Assembly (NCBI RefSeq): GCF_001552195.1
Contig: NZ_BCQS01000018.1
Coordinates: forward strand, 1 to 64,000
Reading direction: 5' to 3'
Source: Actinomadura latina NBRC 106108
Lineage (GTDB): Bacteria > Actinomycetota > Actinomycetes > Streptosporangiales > Streptosporangiaceae
DNA: 64,000 bases
Both the position numbers and the translations under genes were made by a program. Below, piece by piece: positions 33,964 through 41,454 of the stretch (positions are counted from its first letter, which is position 1; each line of letters starts with the position of its first letter). The notes beneath the pieces are model-generated. The model worked only from the letters and a program-made list of their open reading frames with translations, was not told where the DNA came from and searched no databases.

Positions 33964-34344
33964 TCATGCCCCTTGGCCGCCGGACGTCCGCCGGCGCAGG
34001 GCGTCCAGCAGGTGGCGGGCGTCCTCGGGCGGGACGGCTTCGGCGAACCTCGCCAGGATGCTCCCGTGATCGCCGGACTCGGTGAGCGCGTCGAGCATCA
34101 ACTCGACCGCGTACTCCTCCCGCGCACGGGTGGGGGCGTAGCGGAAGGCCGTCCCGTCCGGGGTGCGCCGCAGCAGCCCCTTCTGCGCCAGCCTCTCGGC
34201 CACGGTCTGGACGGTGTTGTAGGCCAGGGCCTTGTCGGCGTCCTCGTTCAGCTTCGCGAGCAGTTCACGCACCCGCAGCGGGCCGGGCGCGTTCCAGAGC
34301 ACGTCCATGATGGAACGTTCGAGTGCTCCACCCAATCCGGCCAC
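33964..34344 (-). CDS. BlaI/MecI/CopY-type repressor
   Basis: 126 residues. The winged helix comprises GALERSIMDVLWNAPGPLRVRELLAKL and ALAYNTVQTVAERLAQKGLLRR, followed by a short dimerisation part (AREEYAVELMLDALTESGD). The GTG at 34344 has GGAGG upstream; a longer frame to 34368 lacks a good site. Paired with the M56 peptidase downstream, it should repress its own operon, and possibly nearby cell-wall genes, until cleaved. Confidence 0.85.
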   Translation of the reverse strand: MAGLGGALERSIMDVLWNAPGPLRVRELLAKLNEDADKALAYNTVQTVAERLAQKGLLRRTPDGTAFRYAPTRAREEYAVELMLDALTESGDHGSILARFAEAVPPEDARHLLDALRRRTSGGQGA

Positions 34345-34551
34345 GCGCCACCTCCGTTCTGCGCACATTGTGCCGGAGATCCTGGCCCGTGCTCGAACGT
34401 GGAGCGGCTAGGTATGCCGCGCTCGTGACTGACGCAGGTGTATGGCGCGGTACAGCGCCATCCTCCGCGTCGCCGCTCTGGTCTCAATATCGCGAGCCGA
34501 CCTGGCCGCGATGACCGCCTGACTTGGGGCGGCCCGTGTCCGGGCGAGGGA

Positions 34552-34935
34552 TCAGCCTGCGGCGCCGGTGCCGCGATCCTGGCCCGGAGCCGGGTCGCGG
34601 ACCCCCAGGCGCAGATGCTCGCTGTGGTAGACGGCCTCGTCCAGCAGCATGGCGACGTGGTCGTCGTGCAGCCGGTAGACGATGCGCTGGCCGGACCGCT
34701 CACCCACGACCAAGCCGAGGTTGCGCAGCAGCCGGAGCTGGTGGGAGACGGCCGACTGCTCCATGTTCACCGCCTCCGCCAGTTCGGTGACCGAGCTGGG
34801 GGCGTGGCGGAGCCGCCCGAGGATCAGCAGGCGGGACGGGGCGGCCAGTGCCTGCAACGTGGCGGCCACACGGAGGGCGGTGCCGGCGTCCAGCGTCGCC
34901 GGCGGGGTGTCGCGTCCCTCCACTCCATGGCCCAT
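34552..34935 (-). CDS. ArsR/SmtB family transcriptional repressor
   Basis: 127 residues with the ArsR winged helix: LAAPSRLLILGRLRHAPSSVTELAEAVNMEQSAVSHQLRLLRNLGLV. The C-terminal part has HDDHVAMLLDEAVYHSEH, rich in His and Asp, as in metal-binding alpha-5 sites of the NmtR/CzrA group. It is divergent from a P-type ATPase remnant, and an AT-rich dyad lies between the genes. It presumably once controlled metal export, and may now control only itself. Confidence 0.85.
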   Translation of the reverse strand: MGHGVEGRDTPPATLDAGTALRVAATLQALAAPSRLLILGRLRHAPSSVTELAEAVNMEQSAVSHQLRLLRNLGLVVGERSGQRIVYRLHDDHVAMLLDEAVYHSEHLRLGVRDPAPGQDRGTGAAG

Positions 34936-34956
34936 GACCCGATGCTAGCAATGCCG

Positions 34957-34980
34957 TATAGATGAACATATCTTCATATA
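34957..34980. promoter_or_regulatory. ArsR-type operator
   Basis: TATAGATGAA and TTCATATA form an imperfect dyad around CATATC, typical in sequence and AT content for ArsR/SmtB operators. The apparent start codon of the ATPase remnant (34962) lies inside it. Confidence 0.6.
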
Positions 34981-35657
34981 CTCCTGACGCCCGCGATGCC
35001 GGTCTGCCCGTGCCCGGGGCTGAGGACTTCGTCTCCGTCCCAGGCCAGGGCATCACGGCCCAGGTCGACGGCCACCAGGTGCGGATCGGCAGCCCCGGGC
35101 GCGTCCTCGATGGCCGCGCCCGGTCGCCCGTCATCGAGTCGCTGGAAGACGATGGGCGGACCGCCGTGGTCATGGCCGTCGATGGGGAACCGGTCGCCGT
35201 CCTGGGCCTGGCCGACCAGGTACGTCCGGACGCCCCGGAGGCCGTCGCCGCACTGGAGGCCCTGACCGGCGCGACCCCGGCCCTGCTCACCGGCGACAAT
35301 CCGCGCGCGGCCAGCGCCCTCGCCCGGGAATGCGCCATCACGGACGTCCGCGCGGGTCTTCTGCCCCAGGACAAAGTGCGGGCCGTGCGCGACCTTGAGG
35401 ACGGCGGGCACCGCGTCCTGCTGGTGGGCGACGGCGTCAATGATGCGCCGGCCCTGGCCGCCGCCGATACCGGCATCGCCATGGGCGAGGCCGGATCCGA
35501 TCTCGCCCTGGACACCGCCGACGCCGTCATCATCCGCGACGACCTCACCGCTGTTCCCGCCGTCATCGTCGGCCTCAACGGCCTGCGGCTCCTCCGCACC
35601 GCGGCCTGGCGTCAGGCCGCCCGCCGACCCGTCGGGCGGGACGGTCAGTACAGGTAG
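34962..35657 (+). pseudogene. Metal P1B-type ATPase remnant, soluble N/P domain only
   Basis: 231 residues keeping the nucleotide-binding part (GQGITAQVDGHQVRIGS) and the phosphorylation-domain hinge motifs LLTGDN and VGDGVNDAPALAAAD. Missing are the N-terminal metal site, all membrane segments and the DKTGT phosphorylation motif. After RDDLTAVPA the sequence jumps directly to VIVGLNGLRLL, the usual extreme C terminus, so the last membrane pair has been removed in frame. The first codons overlap the ArsR operator. It cannot transport metal; it is either decaying or an odd soluble product. Confidence 0.75.
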
Positions 35658-35725
35658 ACGTCCACCAGAAGTGCCGCCACCTGCGCCAGGGTGGATTTGC
35701 CGGCGCCGCCGCGTCGCAGAACCAC
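35645..35725 (-). pseudogene. Walker A ATPase fragment
   Basis: A 26-residue frame reads VVLRRGGAGKSTLAQVAALL and ends four residues after VDVY. GGAGKST is a P-loop, as in ParA-like or mobile-element ATPases. Nothing recognisable lies on either side, so it is a remnant. It overlaps the end of the P-type ATPase remnant on the other strand, marking a junction of deleted segments. Confidence 0.4.
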
Positions 35726-36062
35726 TTCATGACGCACGTCCCTATCATTGCCGAGCGCACCGCCGATGACATCATGGCGATGGGCCGGACGGATTACTGC
35801 GCGTGAGGTGTTCTGTCATGCTTTGTGTGCCGTTTACGTGAATGGGCACCGTGAATTAGTCGGCGTGAAGTAAGGGGGATTGGGCTCCAGTGTGCTGGAA
35901 GTGGTGGTTGCCGAGGTCGCGTGGCTTATGGCGCTACCTCTGGTGCGCTGCAGGGCCCGGCTCCTTCTGCGGACGGGATCCCGGTGGCCGGGGGGTGGGT
36001 CACCTTTGGAGGGTTGCGGGCGTCTGGAGTGTGGATAACTACCGAAGGTGGGAGGCGGTGTG
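35658..36062. promoter_or_regulatory. Upstream region of the sigma gene with ECF41-like promoter
   Basis: About 400 bases with no gene beyond the ATPase fragment. At 35814-35840 TGTCATG, 16 bases and CGTG resemble the ECF41 consensus TGTCACA-N16-CGTC (recalled from the literature). The surrounding bases (CTGTCATGCTTTG, GCCGTTTACGTGAA, GGGCACC) also resemble the loop and 3' arm of the structured element at 29631-29734, so this may be a third, decayed copy. Confidence 0.35.
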
Positions 36063-36902
36063 ATGGCGGAGGGTGCCGCGGTGTTCGATCGGGAGCGGTC
36101 GCATCTGCTGGCGGTGGCGTTCCGCATTCTCGGGTCGGACGCCGACGCGCAGGACGTGGTGCAAGAGGCGTGGACCAGGTACGCCCGCGCCGATGTCGGT
36201 GAGATCCGCAATGCGCAGGCGTGGCTGACGACCGTGGTGACCCGGTTGTGCCTGGATGTCCTGCGGCGGTCCCGTGAGTCTCCCCGGCGCCCCGAGGATC
36301 TGCCCGAAGTCGCCGGTGGGGAGGATCCGGAGGAGGTGGCGCTGCTGGCCAGTGAGCTGACCGCGGCCTTCACGGTGGTGGTCGAGGAGTTGACGCCTCC
36401 GCAGCGGGTCGCGCTCATCCTGCACGACGTGTTCGGCTCGCCCTTCGAGGAGATCGCCCACATTCTGGGCACGACCGTGGGGTCGGCCAAGAAGCTGGCC
36501 AGCCGCGCCCGAGGACGCGTCCGCCATTCCGAATGGCCGGACGTGGAGTCCAGCGACGCCCAGCGAGTGGTGAACGCCTTCATGAAGGCCGCGCAGCAGG
36601 GCGATATCGACGGTCTTGTTGAGGTTTTGCATCCGGATGTGACCGCCACGGCCGATCCGCAGGCGCTTCGGCCCGGTGCGGCGCAGCGAGTGAACGGGCG
36701 CACGGCCGTGATTGAGGAAACCCGTGTGATGCGTGCCGCCGCACAGCAGGCTCGTCTTGTCGTCATTGATGGGCGGCCCGGTATCGCGGTGGGGCCGGGG
36801 CCGCTTGCCGCTCTGGTCTTTCATATTGCCGGCGGCCTCATCGTCCATTACGACGTCATCGCCGATCCGCGGCGGCTGGCGCTACTCCATATCGAGGATT
36901 GA
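36063..36902 (+). CDS. ECF41-type (SigJ-like) RNA polymerase sigma factor
   Basis: 279 residues. Region 2 is HLLAVAFRILGSDADAQDVVQEAWTRY and region 4 is LTPPQRVALILHDVFGSPFEEIAHILGTTVGSAKKLASRARGRV. A C-terminal SnoaL-like domain (about 165-279: VVNAFMKAAQQGDIDGLVEVLHPDVTAT) replaces a separate anti-sigma factor, which defines ECF41. Typical ECF41 loci encode a carboxymuconolactone decarboxylase, oxidoreductase or epimerase beside the sigma gene; here a DoxX-like protein follows two bases after the stop. ATG has GGGAGG upstream. Confidence 0.88.
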   Translation: MAEGAAVFDRERSHLLAVAFRILGSDADAQDVVQEAWTRYARADVGEIRNAQAWLTTVVTRLCLDVLRRSRESPRRPEDLPEVAGGEDPEEVALLASELTAAFTVVVEELTPPQRVALILHDVFGSPFEEIAHILGTTVGSAKKLASRARGRVRHSEWPDVESSDAQRVVNAFMKAAQQGDIDGLVEVLHPDVTATADPQALRPGAAQRVNGRTAVIEETRVMRAAAQQARLVVIDGRPGIAVGPGPLAALVFHIAGGLIVHYDVIADPRRLALLHIED

Positions 36903-36903
36903 C

Positions 36904-37254
36904 ATGTTCATCACGTACGTTGTCGTCACCCTCGTCACGGTCGCGGTCAATGTCGCGATCGTCGTCGCTGACGTGGCCAAGGCCGAATTCGTTGTCGCCA
37001 ACTCGGCCGAAGTGGGCCTGCCGCGCTCCTCCCTGCCGCTGCTGGCCGCGTTGAAGGGCGCCGGCGCGGCCGGGCTCGTCCTCGGACTGCTGGGGCTCGA
37101 TGTGATCGGCATCGCCGCCGCGGCCGGCCTTGTGGGCTTCTTCGTCATCGCGGTGGCCGCTCACGTGCGGGCCCGGGTCTTCTACAACATCGCCTTCCCT
37201 GGCGCCTATCTCGCCCTGGCCGTCGCCTCGCTGATCCTCGCGGCCACCAACTGA
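36904..37254 (+). CDS. DoxX-like small membrane protein
   Basis: 116 residues with four hydrophobic segments: YVVVTLVTVAVNVAIVVADV, LLAALKGAGAAGLVLGLLGL, IAAAAGLVGFFVIAVAAHV and AYLALAVASLILAA. Length and layout match DoxX-like proteins of actinobacteria, whose activity is not established but which are linked to redox and stress functions. It is co-transcribed with the ECF41 sigma gene (one base between stop and start), so it is a likely target or effector of that sigma factor. Confidence 0.75.
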   Translation: MFITYVVVTLVTVAVNVAIVVADVAKAEFVVANSAEVGLPRSSLPLLAALKGAGAAGLVLGLLGLDVIGIAAAAGLVGFFVIAVAAHVRARVFYNIAFPGAYLALAVASLILAATN

Positions 37255-37563
37255 CGGAGGTCGCGAGCCGGTCAGGACATGCGTGCGAGAGTGACGATCT
37301 CGTCCACGGTCGTGAGCGGGAGCACATCGGCACTGGAGTGGCTTCTACGTCCAACGTCACGTGCACCATCTGGGGATGCTGGCATACGACTGCCATCTGA
37401 GGTCGGCTTGCCGGTCGGAAAGGGTTGGTTCGGCTTCGTAGGCGGGGTGGCTGACCTTGATGTAAAAGCCTGATGTATGCTCAACGGTGCTGTGAGTCCC
37501 GGTGGCGCGGAGTTCCCGACTCAAGAGATCAGCACTACGAAGGCCCTACCAGGGGGACGCGAC
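37255..37563. other. Upstream region of the FadR-type regulator
   Basis: About 310 bases with no supported gene. Near 37455-37480 the motif CTTGATGTAAA and CCTGATGTATG forms an imperfect direct repeat just before the regulator gene; it may contain its promoter. Nothing else is evident. Confidence 0.3.
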
Positions 37564-38319
37564 GTGCCCAGCACCAAAGGCAACACCTCCGGCCGCTCCG
37601 GCAAGGGCACGGCGAGCGCGCTGCCGGTCAGTCGGCTGCGTCCGGCCTACCAGCAGGTCGCCGACCAGCTGCGGGAGCTGATCCTGGACGGGTCCCTCGC
37701 CCCGGGCGACCGCCTCCCGCCGGAGGGCGAGATCGGCGGCAACTTCGGGGTCAGCCGCAGCACGATCCGCGAGGCGCTGCGCGTGCTGGCCTCCCAGGGC
37801 CTCGTCAAGACGGTGCGCGGCACCACGGGCGGCACGTTCGTCTCGCACATCGAGCCCGACCAGATCAGCGACTTCCTGGAGGCAGGGCTCGGGCTCATGT
37901 CCGGCTCGGACGCCCTGCCCCTCGCGGCCATCCTCGAAGCCCGCGAGATGCTGGAGGTGCCCGCCACCGCCATCGCGGCGGAGCGGCGCGAGCAGCGGCA
38001 CCTCGACGCGCTGCACGCGGCCATGGAGCGCGAGAAGCGCTCCCGGGGCCGCAGCATGAAGTTCCAGGAGCACCGCCACTTCCACGGGATCATCATGGAG
38101 GCGACCGGCAACGGGCTGCTCACGATGATGACGCGGCCGGTCTTCCACGTCCTGCGGAGCCGGTTCCTGAACACCGAGTCGCCCGCCGAGTTCTGGACGC
38201 AGGTCGACGACCAGCACGGGCAGATCATCGAGCTGCTCGAAGCGGGCGACGGCGAGGCCGCGAGCGCCGCCATGCGCGACCATCTGCACCACATCCGCGG
38301 CGCGTACCGCGAAGCCTGA
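37564..38319 (+). CDS. FadR/GntR-family transcriptional regulator
   Basis: 251 residues. The winged helix is ADQLRELILDGSLAPGDRLPPEGEIGGNFGVSRSTIREALRVL, and the C-terminal FCD ligand domain has its metal-binding histidine pattern in EHRHFHGIIMEATGN and HLHHIRGAYRE. The GTG at 37564 has GGGGGA upstream; an ATG at 37477 would add a low-complexity extension. It precedes the large catabolic operon and should repress it in the absence of a carboxylate or acyl-CoA inducer. A palindrome suited to this family lies at 38559-38571. Confidence 0.88.
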   Translation: MPSTKGNTSGRSGKGTASALPVSRLRPAYQQVADQLRELILDGSLAPGDRLPPEGEIGGNFGVSRSTIREALRVLASQGLVKTVRGTTGGTFVSHIEPDQISDFLEAGLGLMSGSDALPLAAILEAREMLEVPATAIAAERREQRHLDALHAAMEREKRSRGRSMKFQEHRHFHGIIMEATGNGLLTMMTRPVFHVLRSRFLNTESPAEFWTQVDDQHGQIIELLEAGDGEAASAAMRDHLHHIRGAYREA

Positions 38320-38524
38320 CCGTCGAGTCCGAGAGCGGGGCCGGTCCGCCGGGTGGGCTGAGCCGCTGCACCGCCTCGGCCGGCCGGTGCTCCAGGCAGT
38401 CCGGGAGCACGATACCTCTGATGTTTTGGATCAGGCTGGGCCCGGCTACCTTTTCCGGCTCGCCTGAAATGCGATATGCGCGGGCATGACCTGCAGTGCA
38501 GGTCGATACATGACGTCCTCGGGC

Positions 38525-38571
38525 TTGGACAGGGCGCCGACACCTATCCTAGAATCGAAATGTCTGACATT
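38525..38571 (+). promoter_or_regulatory. Promoter and FadR-type operator of the catabolic operon
   Basis: AATGTC-T-GACATT at 38559-38571 is a perfect palindrome of the length bound by FadR/GntR dimers. It directly follows a possible promoter, TTGGAC (38525) and TAGAAT (38550), so a bound repressor would cover the transcription start. The related half-site TCTGACAT recurs at 48625-48632 before the acyl-CoA ligase gene. Confidence 0.6.
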
Positions 38572-38603
38572 AGCTAGATCGGTGCTATGTGAGAGGGACG
38601 GCA

Positions 38604-39164
38604 ATGGCGCTCAAGGACGGGTGGGCCGGACGGTTCTTCGAGGACTTCCAGGTGGGCGACGTCTACCGGCATCCGCTCGGGCGCACGGTCACCGAGAGCG
38701 ACAACACCTGGTTCGCACTGCTGACGATGAACACGAACCAGATGCACTTCAACAGTGAGTACGCCGCGAAGTCCGAGTTCGGCCGGCCGCTGGTCGTGTC
38801 CACGCTGACCGTGGCGATCGCGGTCGGGCAGAGCGTCATCGACACCACGCAGAACGCGTTCGCCAACCTCGGCTGGGAGGACATCAGGCTGCCCCGCCCG
38901 GTTTTCGCCGGTGACACGCTGTTCAGCGAGTCGATCGTGCTGGACAAGCGCGAGTCCGCGAGCCGTCCGCACGCCGGGATCGTCACGATCCGAACCCACA
39001 CCCTGAACCAGGACGGCGACGAGGTCTGCACGTTCCGCCGCACCTTCTACGTCTACAAGCGGGGCGCCGAGCCGCTGGACGACCTGTTTCCGGAGCCGAA
39101 GACGCCGCTGACCCTCGACGCCGACGCCGACGCCGACGCCGATGCCGACGCCGAGCGCGCATGA
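38604..39164 (+). CDS. MaoC-family enoyl-CoA hydratase
   Basis: 186 residues with one hotdog domain. The catalytic region is TVTESDNTWFALLTMNTNQMHFNSEYA, with the Asp and His of the MaoC hydratase motif, followed by GRPLVVSTLTVAIAVGQS. It resembles the mesaconyl/itaconyl-CoA hydratase subgroup (from memory, e.g. the Rv2499c type). The C terminus carries a repetitive Asp-Ala tail encoded by a GACGCC hexamer array, presumably dispensable. ATG at 38604 has GAGAGGGA upstream. First gene of the operon; its stop overlaps the next start. Confidence 0.85.
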   Translation: MALKDGWAGRFFEDFQVGDVYRHPLGRTVTESDNTWFALLTMNTNQMHFNSEYAAKSEFGRPLVVSTLTVAIAVGQSVIDTTQNAFANLGWEDIRLPRPVFAGDTLFSESIVLDKRESASRPHAGIVTIRTHTLNQDGDEVCTFRRTFYVYKRGAEPLDDLFPEPKTPLTLDADADADADADAERA

Positions 39165-40195
39165 GGATCACGTTCGCGCCGTGGGGGGAGACGCTGGCGG
39201 AGCTGGCGGACGTGGCCCGCCGCGCGGAGGCGGCCGGCGCGGAAGTCATCTGGGTCCCCGAACTGCACCGCAGCGCCACGGTCGCCGCCGCCGCGCTCGC
39301 CACCGCGACCGAGCGGGCCCGCATCGGCACCGGCATCGCGCTCGCGTTCACCCGCAGCCCGATGACCACCGCGCTGGAGGCGCTCGATTTGGACGAGCTG
39401 TCCGGCGGCCGGTTCGTTCTCGGCCTCGGCACGGGCGTGCAGCGGCTCAACGAGGACTGGCACAACGTGCCGTTCGGCAAGCCCGTGACGCACATGCGGG
39501 AGACCGTCCGCAACGTCCGCCGGTTCTGGGAGACGTGCACCACCGGTGAGCCGATCGACCTGCCTGGCGAGGAGGAGCCGATGCGGATCCGCGGCTACCG
39601 GCGGCCGTTCGCCGTCCGCCGCACCGGCATCCCCGTGCACATCGCCGCGATGGGCCCGGCCATGACCCGGCTGGCCGGTGAGATCGGCGACGGCTGGATC
39701 GGCCACGAGCTGTGCTCGCCGCGCTACCTCGCCGAGCGGGTCCTGCCGGAGTTGGAGACCGGGATCTCCCGCGCCGAGGGCAAGAAGCGCGCGGACGTGG
39801 ACGTCGTCGTGTCCGCGTGCTGCTCGGTGTCGGACGACCGGGCGACCGCGCTGCGCCGCGTGTCCGGGCTGGTCGGCTTCTACGCCAGCGTCCGCACCTA
39901 CGCCGACTTCTTCGCCTTCCACGGGCTGGCCGAGCAGCAGCAGCGGGTCGTCGGCGCGTTCCGCAACGGCACGGGCGCCGAGCATCTCGCCGAGGCGGTC
40001 TCCACCGAGATGATCGACGCGCTCACGATGGCAGGCGGGCGGGACGAGGTCGCCGAGCGCGTCGCCGGCTACGAGGGCCTCGCTGATTCGGTGAAGCTCA
40101 GCTCGCCCACCCACGGCCTCAATGCGGCCGAGATCCGCGCGGCCCAGGACGACCTCCTCGCGCTGCTGCCCGATCTGACCGGGAGTGCCTCGTGA
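39161..40195 (+). CDS. LLM-class, F420-dependent oxidoreductase
   Basis: 344 residues of the luciferase-like TIM barrel family: EAAGAEVIWVPELH, IGTGIALAFTRSP, SGGRFVLGLGTGV and GIPVHIAAMGPAMTRLAGEIGDGWIGH. In actinobacteria these enzymes mostly use coenzyme F420 to oxidise or reduce small substrates. ATGA overlap with the MaoC gene and GTGA overlap with the CoA-transferase gene place it firmly in the operon. It may perform an entry oxidation on the substrate before or after CoA activation. Confidence 0.85.
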   Translation: MRITFAPWGETLAELADVARRAEAAGAEVIWVPELHRSATVAAAALATATERARIGTGIALAFTRSPMTTALEALDLDELSGGRFVLGLGTGVQRLNEDWHNVPFGKPVTHMRETVRNVRRFWETCTTGEPIDLPGEEEPMRIRGYRRPFAVRRTGIPVHIAAMGPAMTRLAGEIGDGWIGHELCSPRYLAERVLPELETGISRAEGKKRADVDVVVSACCSVSDDRATALRRVSGLVGFYASVRTYADFFAFHGLAEQQQRVVGAFRNGTGAEHLAEAVSTEMIDALTMAGGRDEVAERVAGYEGLADSVKLSSPTHGLNAAEIRAAQDDLLALLPDLTGSAS

Positions 40196-41454
40196 AACCG
40201 CTGGAAGACGTCCGCATCATCGCCGTCGAGCAGTACGGGGCCGGCCCGTTCGGCAGCGTGCACCTGGCCGACCTCGGCGCCGAGGTGATCAAGATCGAGG
40301 AGCCGCGGTCGGGCGGCGACGTCGGCCGCTACGTCCCCCCGTACGGCGAGGGCGAGGACTCGCTGTTCTTCGAGACGTTCAACCGCAACAAGCGCAGCCT
40401 GTCCCTCGACCTGTCGACGGACGCGGGCCGCCGGGTCTTCGAGGACCTGGTGAAGGTGTCGGACGTCGTCTACTCCAACCTGCGCGGCGACGTCCCCAAG
40501 AAGATCGGCATCACCTACGACGACCTCAAGCACCTGAACCCGGCGATCGTGTGCTGCTCGCTCACCGGATTCGGCATGACGGGGCCGCGCAGCAGAGAGC
40601 CGGGCTACGACTACGTGCTGCAGGGCCTCGCCGGATGGATGGACCTGACCGGCGAGCCGGACGGCCCGCCCACCAAGTCGGGGCTGTCGCTGGTCGACTA
40701 CTCCGGCGGGTTCGTCGCCGCGATCTCGCTGCTGGCCGGGCTGCACGCGGCACGCCGCGACGGCGTCGGCATGGACTGCGACGTCAGCCTGTACGACACG
40801 GCGATCGGGCTGCTGACCTACCCGGCGACCTGGCATCTCAACGCCGGGTTCGAGCCCGCCCGCACCCGGCATTCGGCGCATCCGTCGCTGGTGCCGTTCC
40901 AGGCGTTCGAGGCGAGCGACGGCTGGTTCATCGTCGGCTGCGCGAAGGAGAAGTTCTGGACGCGGCTGGCCGCCGTCGTGGGCCGTCCCGAGTGGTCCGA
41001 GCCGGAGTCGGGGTTCGGCTCGTTCGCCGACCGGCGGCGCAACAAGGAGACCTTGATCCCCCTCCTGGCGGGTATCTTCCGGCGGCGCACCGTGGACGAG
41101 TGGCTGGCCGTCCTTTACGAGGCGTCCATCCCGTGCGGCCCCATCAACAATGTGGAGCAGGCCATGGAGGAGGAGCACACCAAGGCGCGCGGGCTGCGGG
41201 TGACGACCGAGCATCCGCGTTTCGGGACGGTCGAGCAGCTCGCCTCACCCGTGCGGGTGGGGAGCGAGCCGCCGGAGTACCGCCGGGCGCCGTTCCGCAA
41301 CGAGGACTTCGACCTGGTCGTCCGGCAGATCGCCGGGTACGACGACGCGGCGGTGGAGGAGTTGCGCGCCGGGGGAGCGTTCGGCCCCGCCGCCGGCCCC
41401 GCTGCCGGGCCCGCGACCGGGCAGGACGACCAGGCGGGGGCGGCATCGCGATGA
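40192..41454 (+). CDS. CaiB/BaiF family III CoA-transferase
   Basis: 420 residues. The catalytic aspartate that forms the acyl-aspartyl anhydride is Asp169 (LVDYSGG), at the same position as in formyl-CoA transferase. VIKIEEPRSGGD, FNRNKRSLSLDL and GYDYVLQGLAGWMDLTG are family signatures. It moves CoA from a donor such as succinyl-CoA to a carboxylic acid. A glycine/alanine/proline-rich tail (AAGPAAGPATG) is low complexity. With the CitE lyase and MaoC hydratase it suggests CoA activation of a dicarboxylic acid. Confidence 0.9.
   Translation: MKPLEDVRIIAVEQYGAGPFGSVHLADLGAEVIKIEEPRSGGDVGRYVPPYGEGEDSLFFETFNRNKRSLSLDLSTDAGRRVFEDLVKVSDVVYSNLRGDVPKKIGITYDDLKHLNPAIVCCSLTGFGMTGPRSREPGYDYVLQGLAGWMDLTGEPDGPPTKSGLSLVDYSGGFVAAISLLAGLHAARRDGVGMDCDVSLYDTAIGLLTYPATWHLNAGFEPARTRHSAHPSLVPFQAFEASDGWFIVGCAKEKFWTRLAAVVGRPEWSEPESGFGSFADRRRNKETLIPLLAGIFRRRTVDEWLAVLYEASIPCGPINNVEQAMEEEHTKARGLRVTTEHPRFGTVEQLASPVRVGSEPPEYRRAPFRNEDFDLVVRQIAGYDDAAVEELRAGGAFGPAAGPAAGPATGQDDQAGAASR

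Noticed and set aside
39118..39153. GACGCC hexamer array as a regulatory repeat
   Set aside because: It lies in the coding end of the MaoC gene and simply encodes an Asp-Ala tail, a common low-complexity feature in high-GC genomes.
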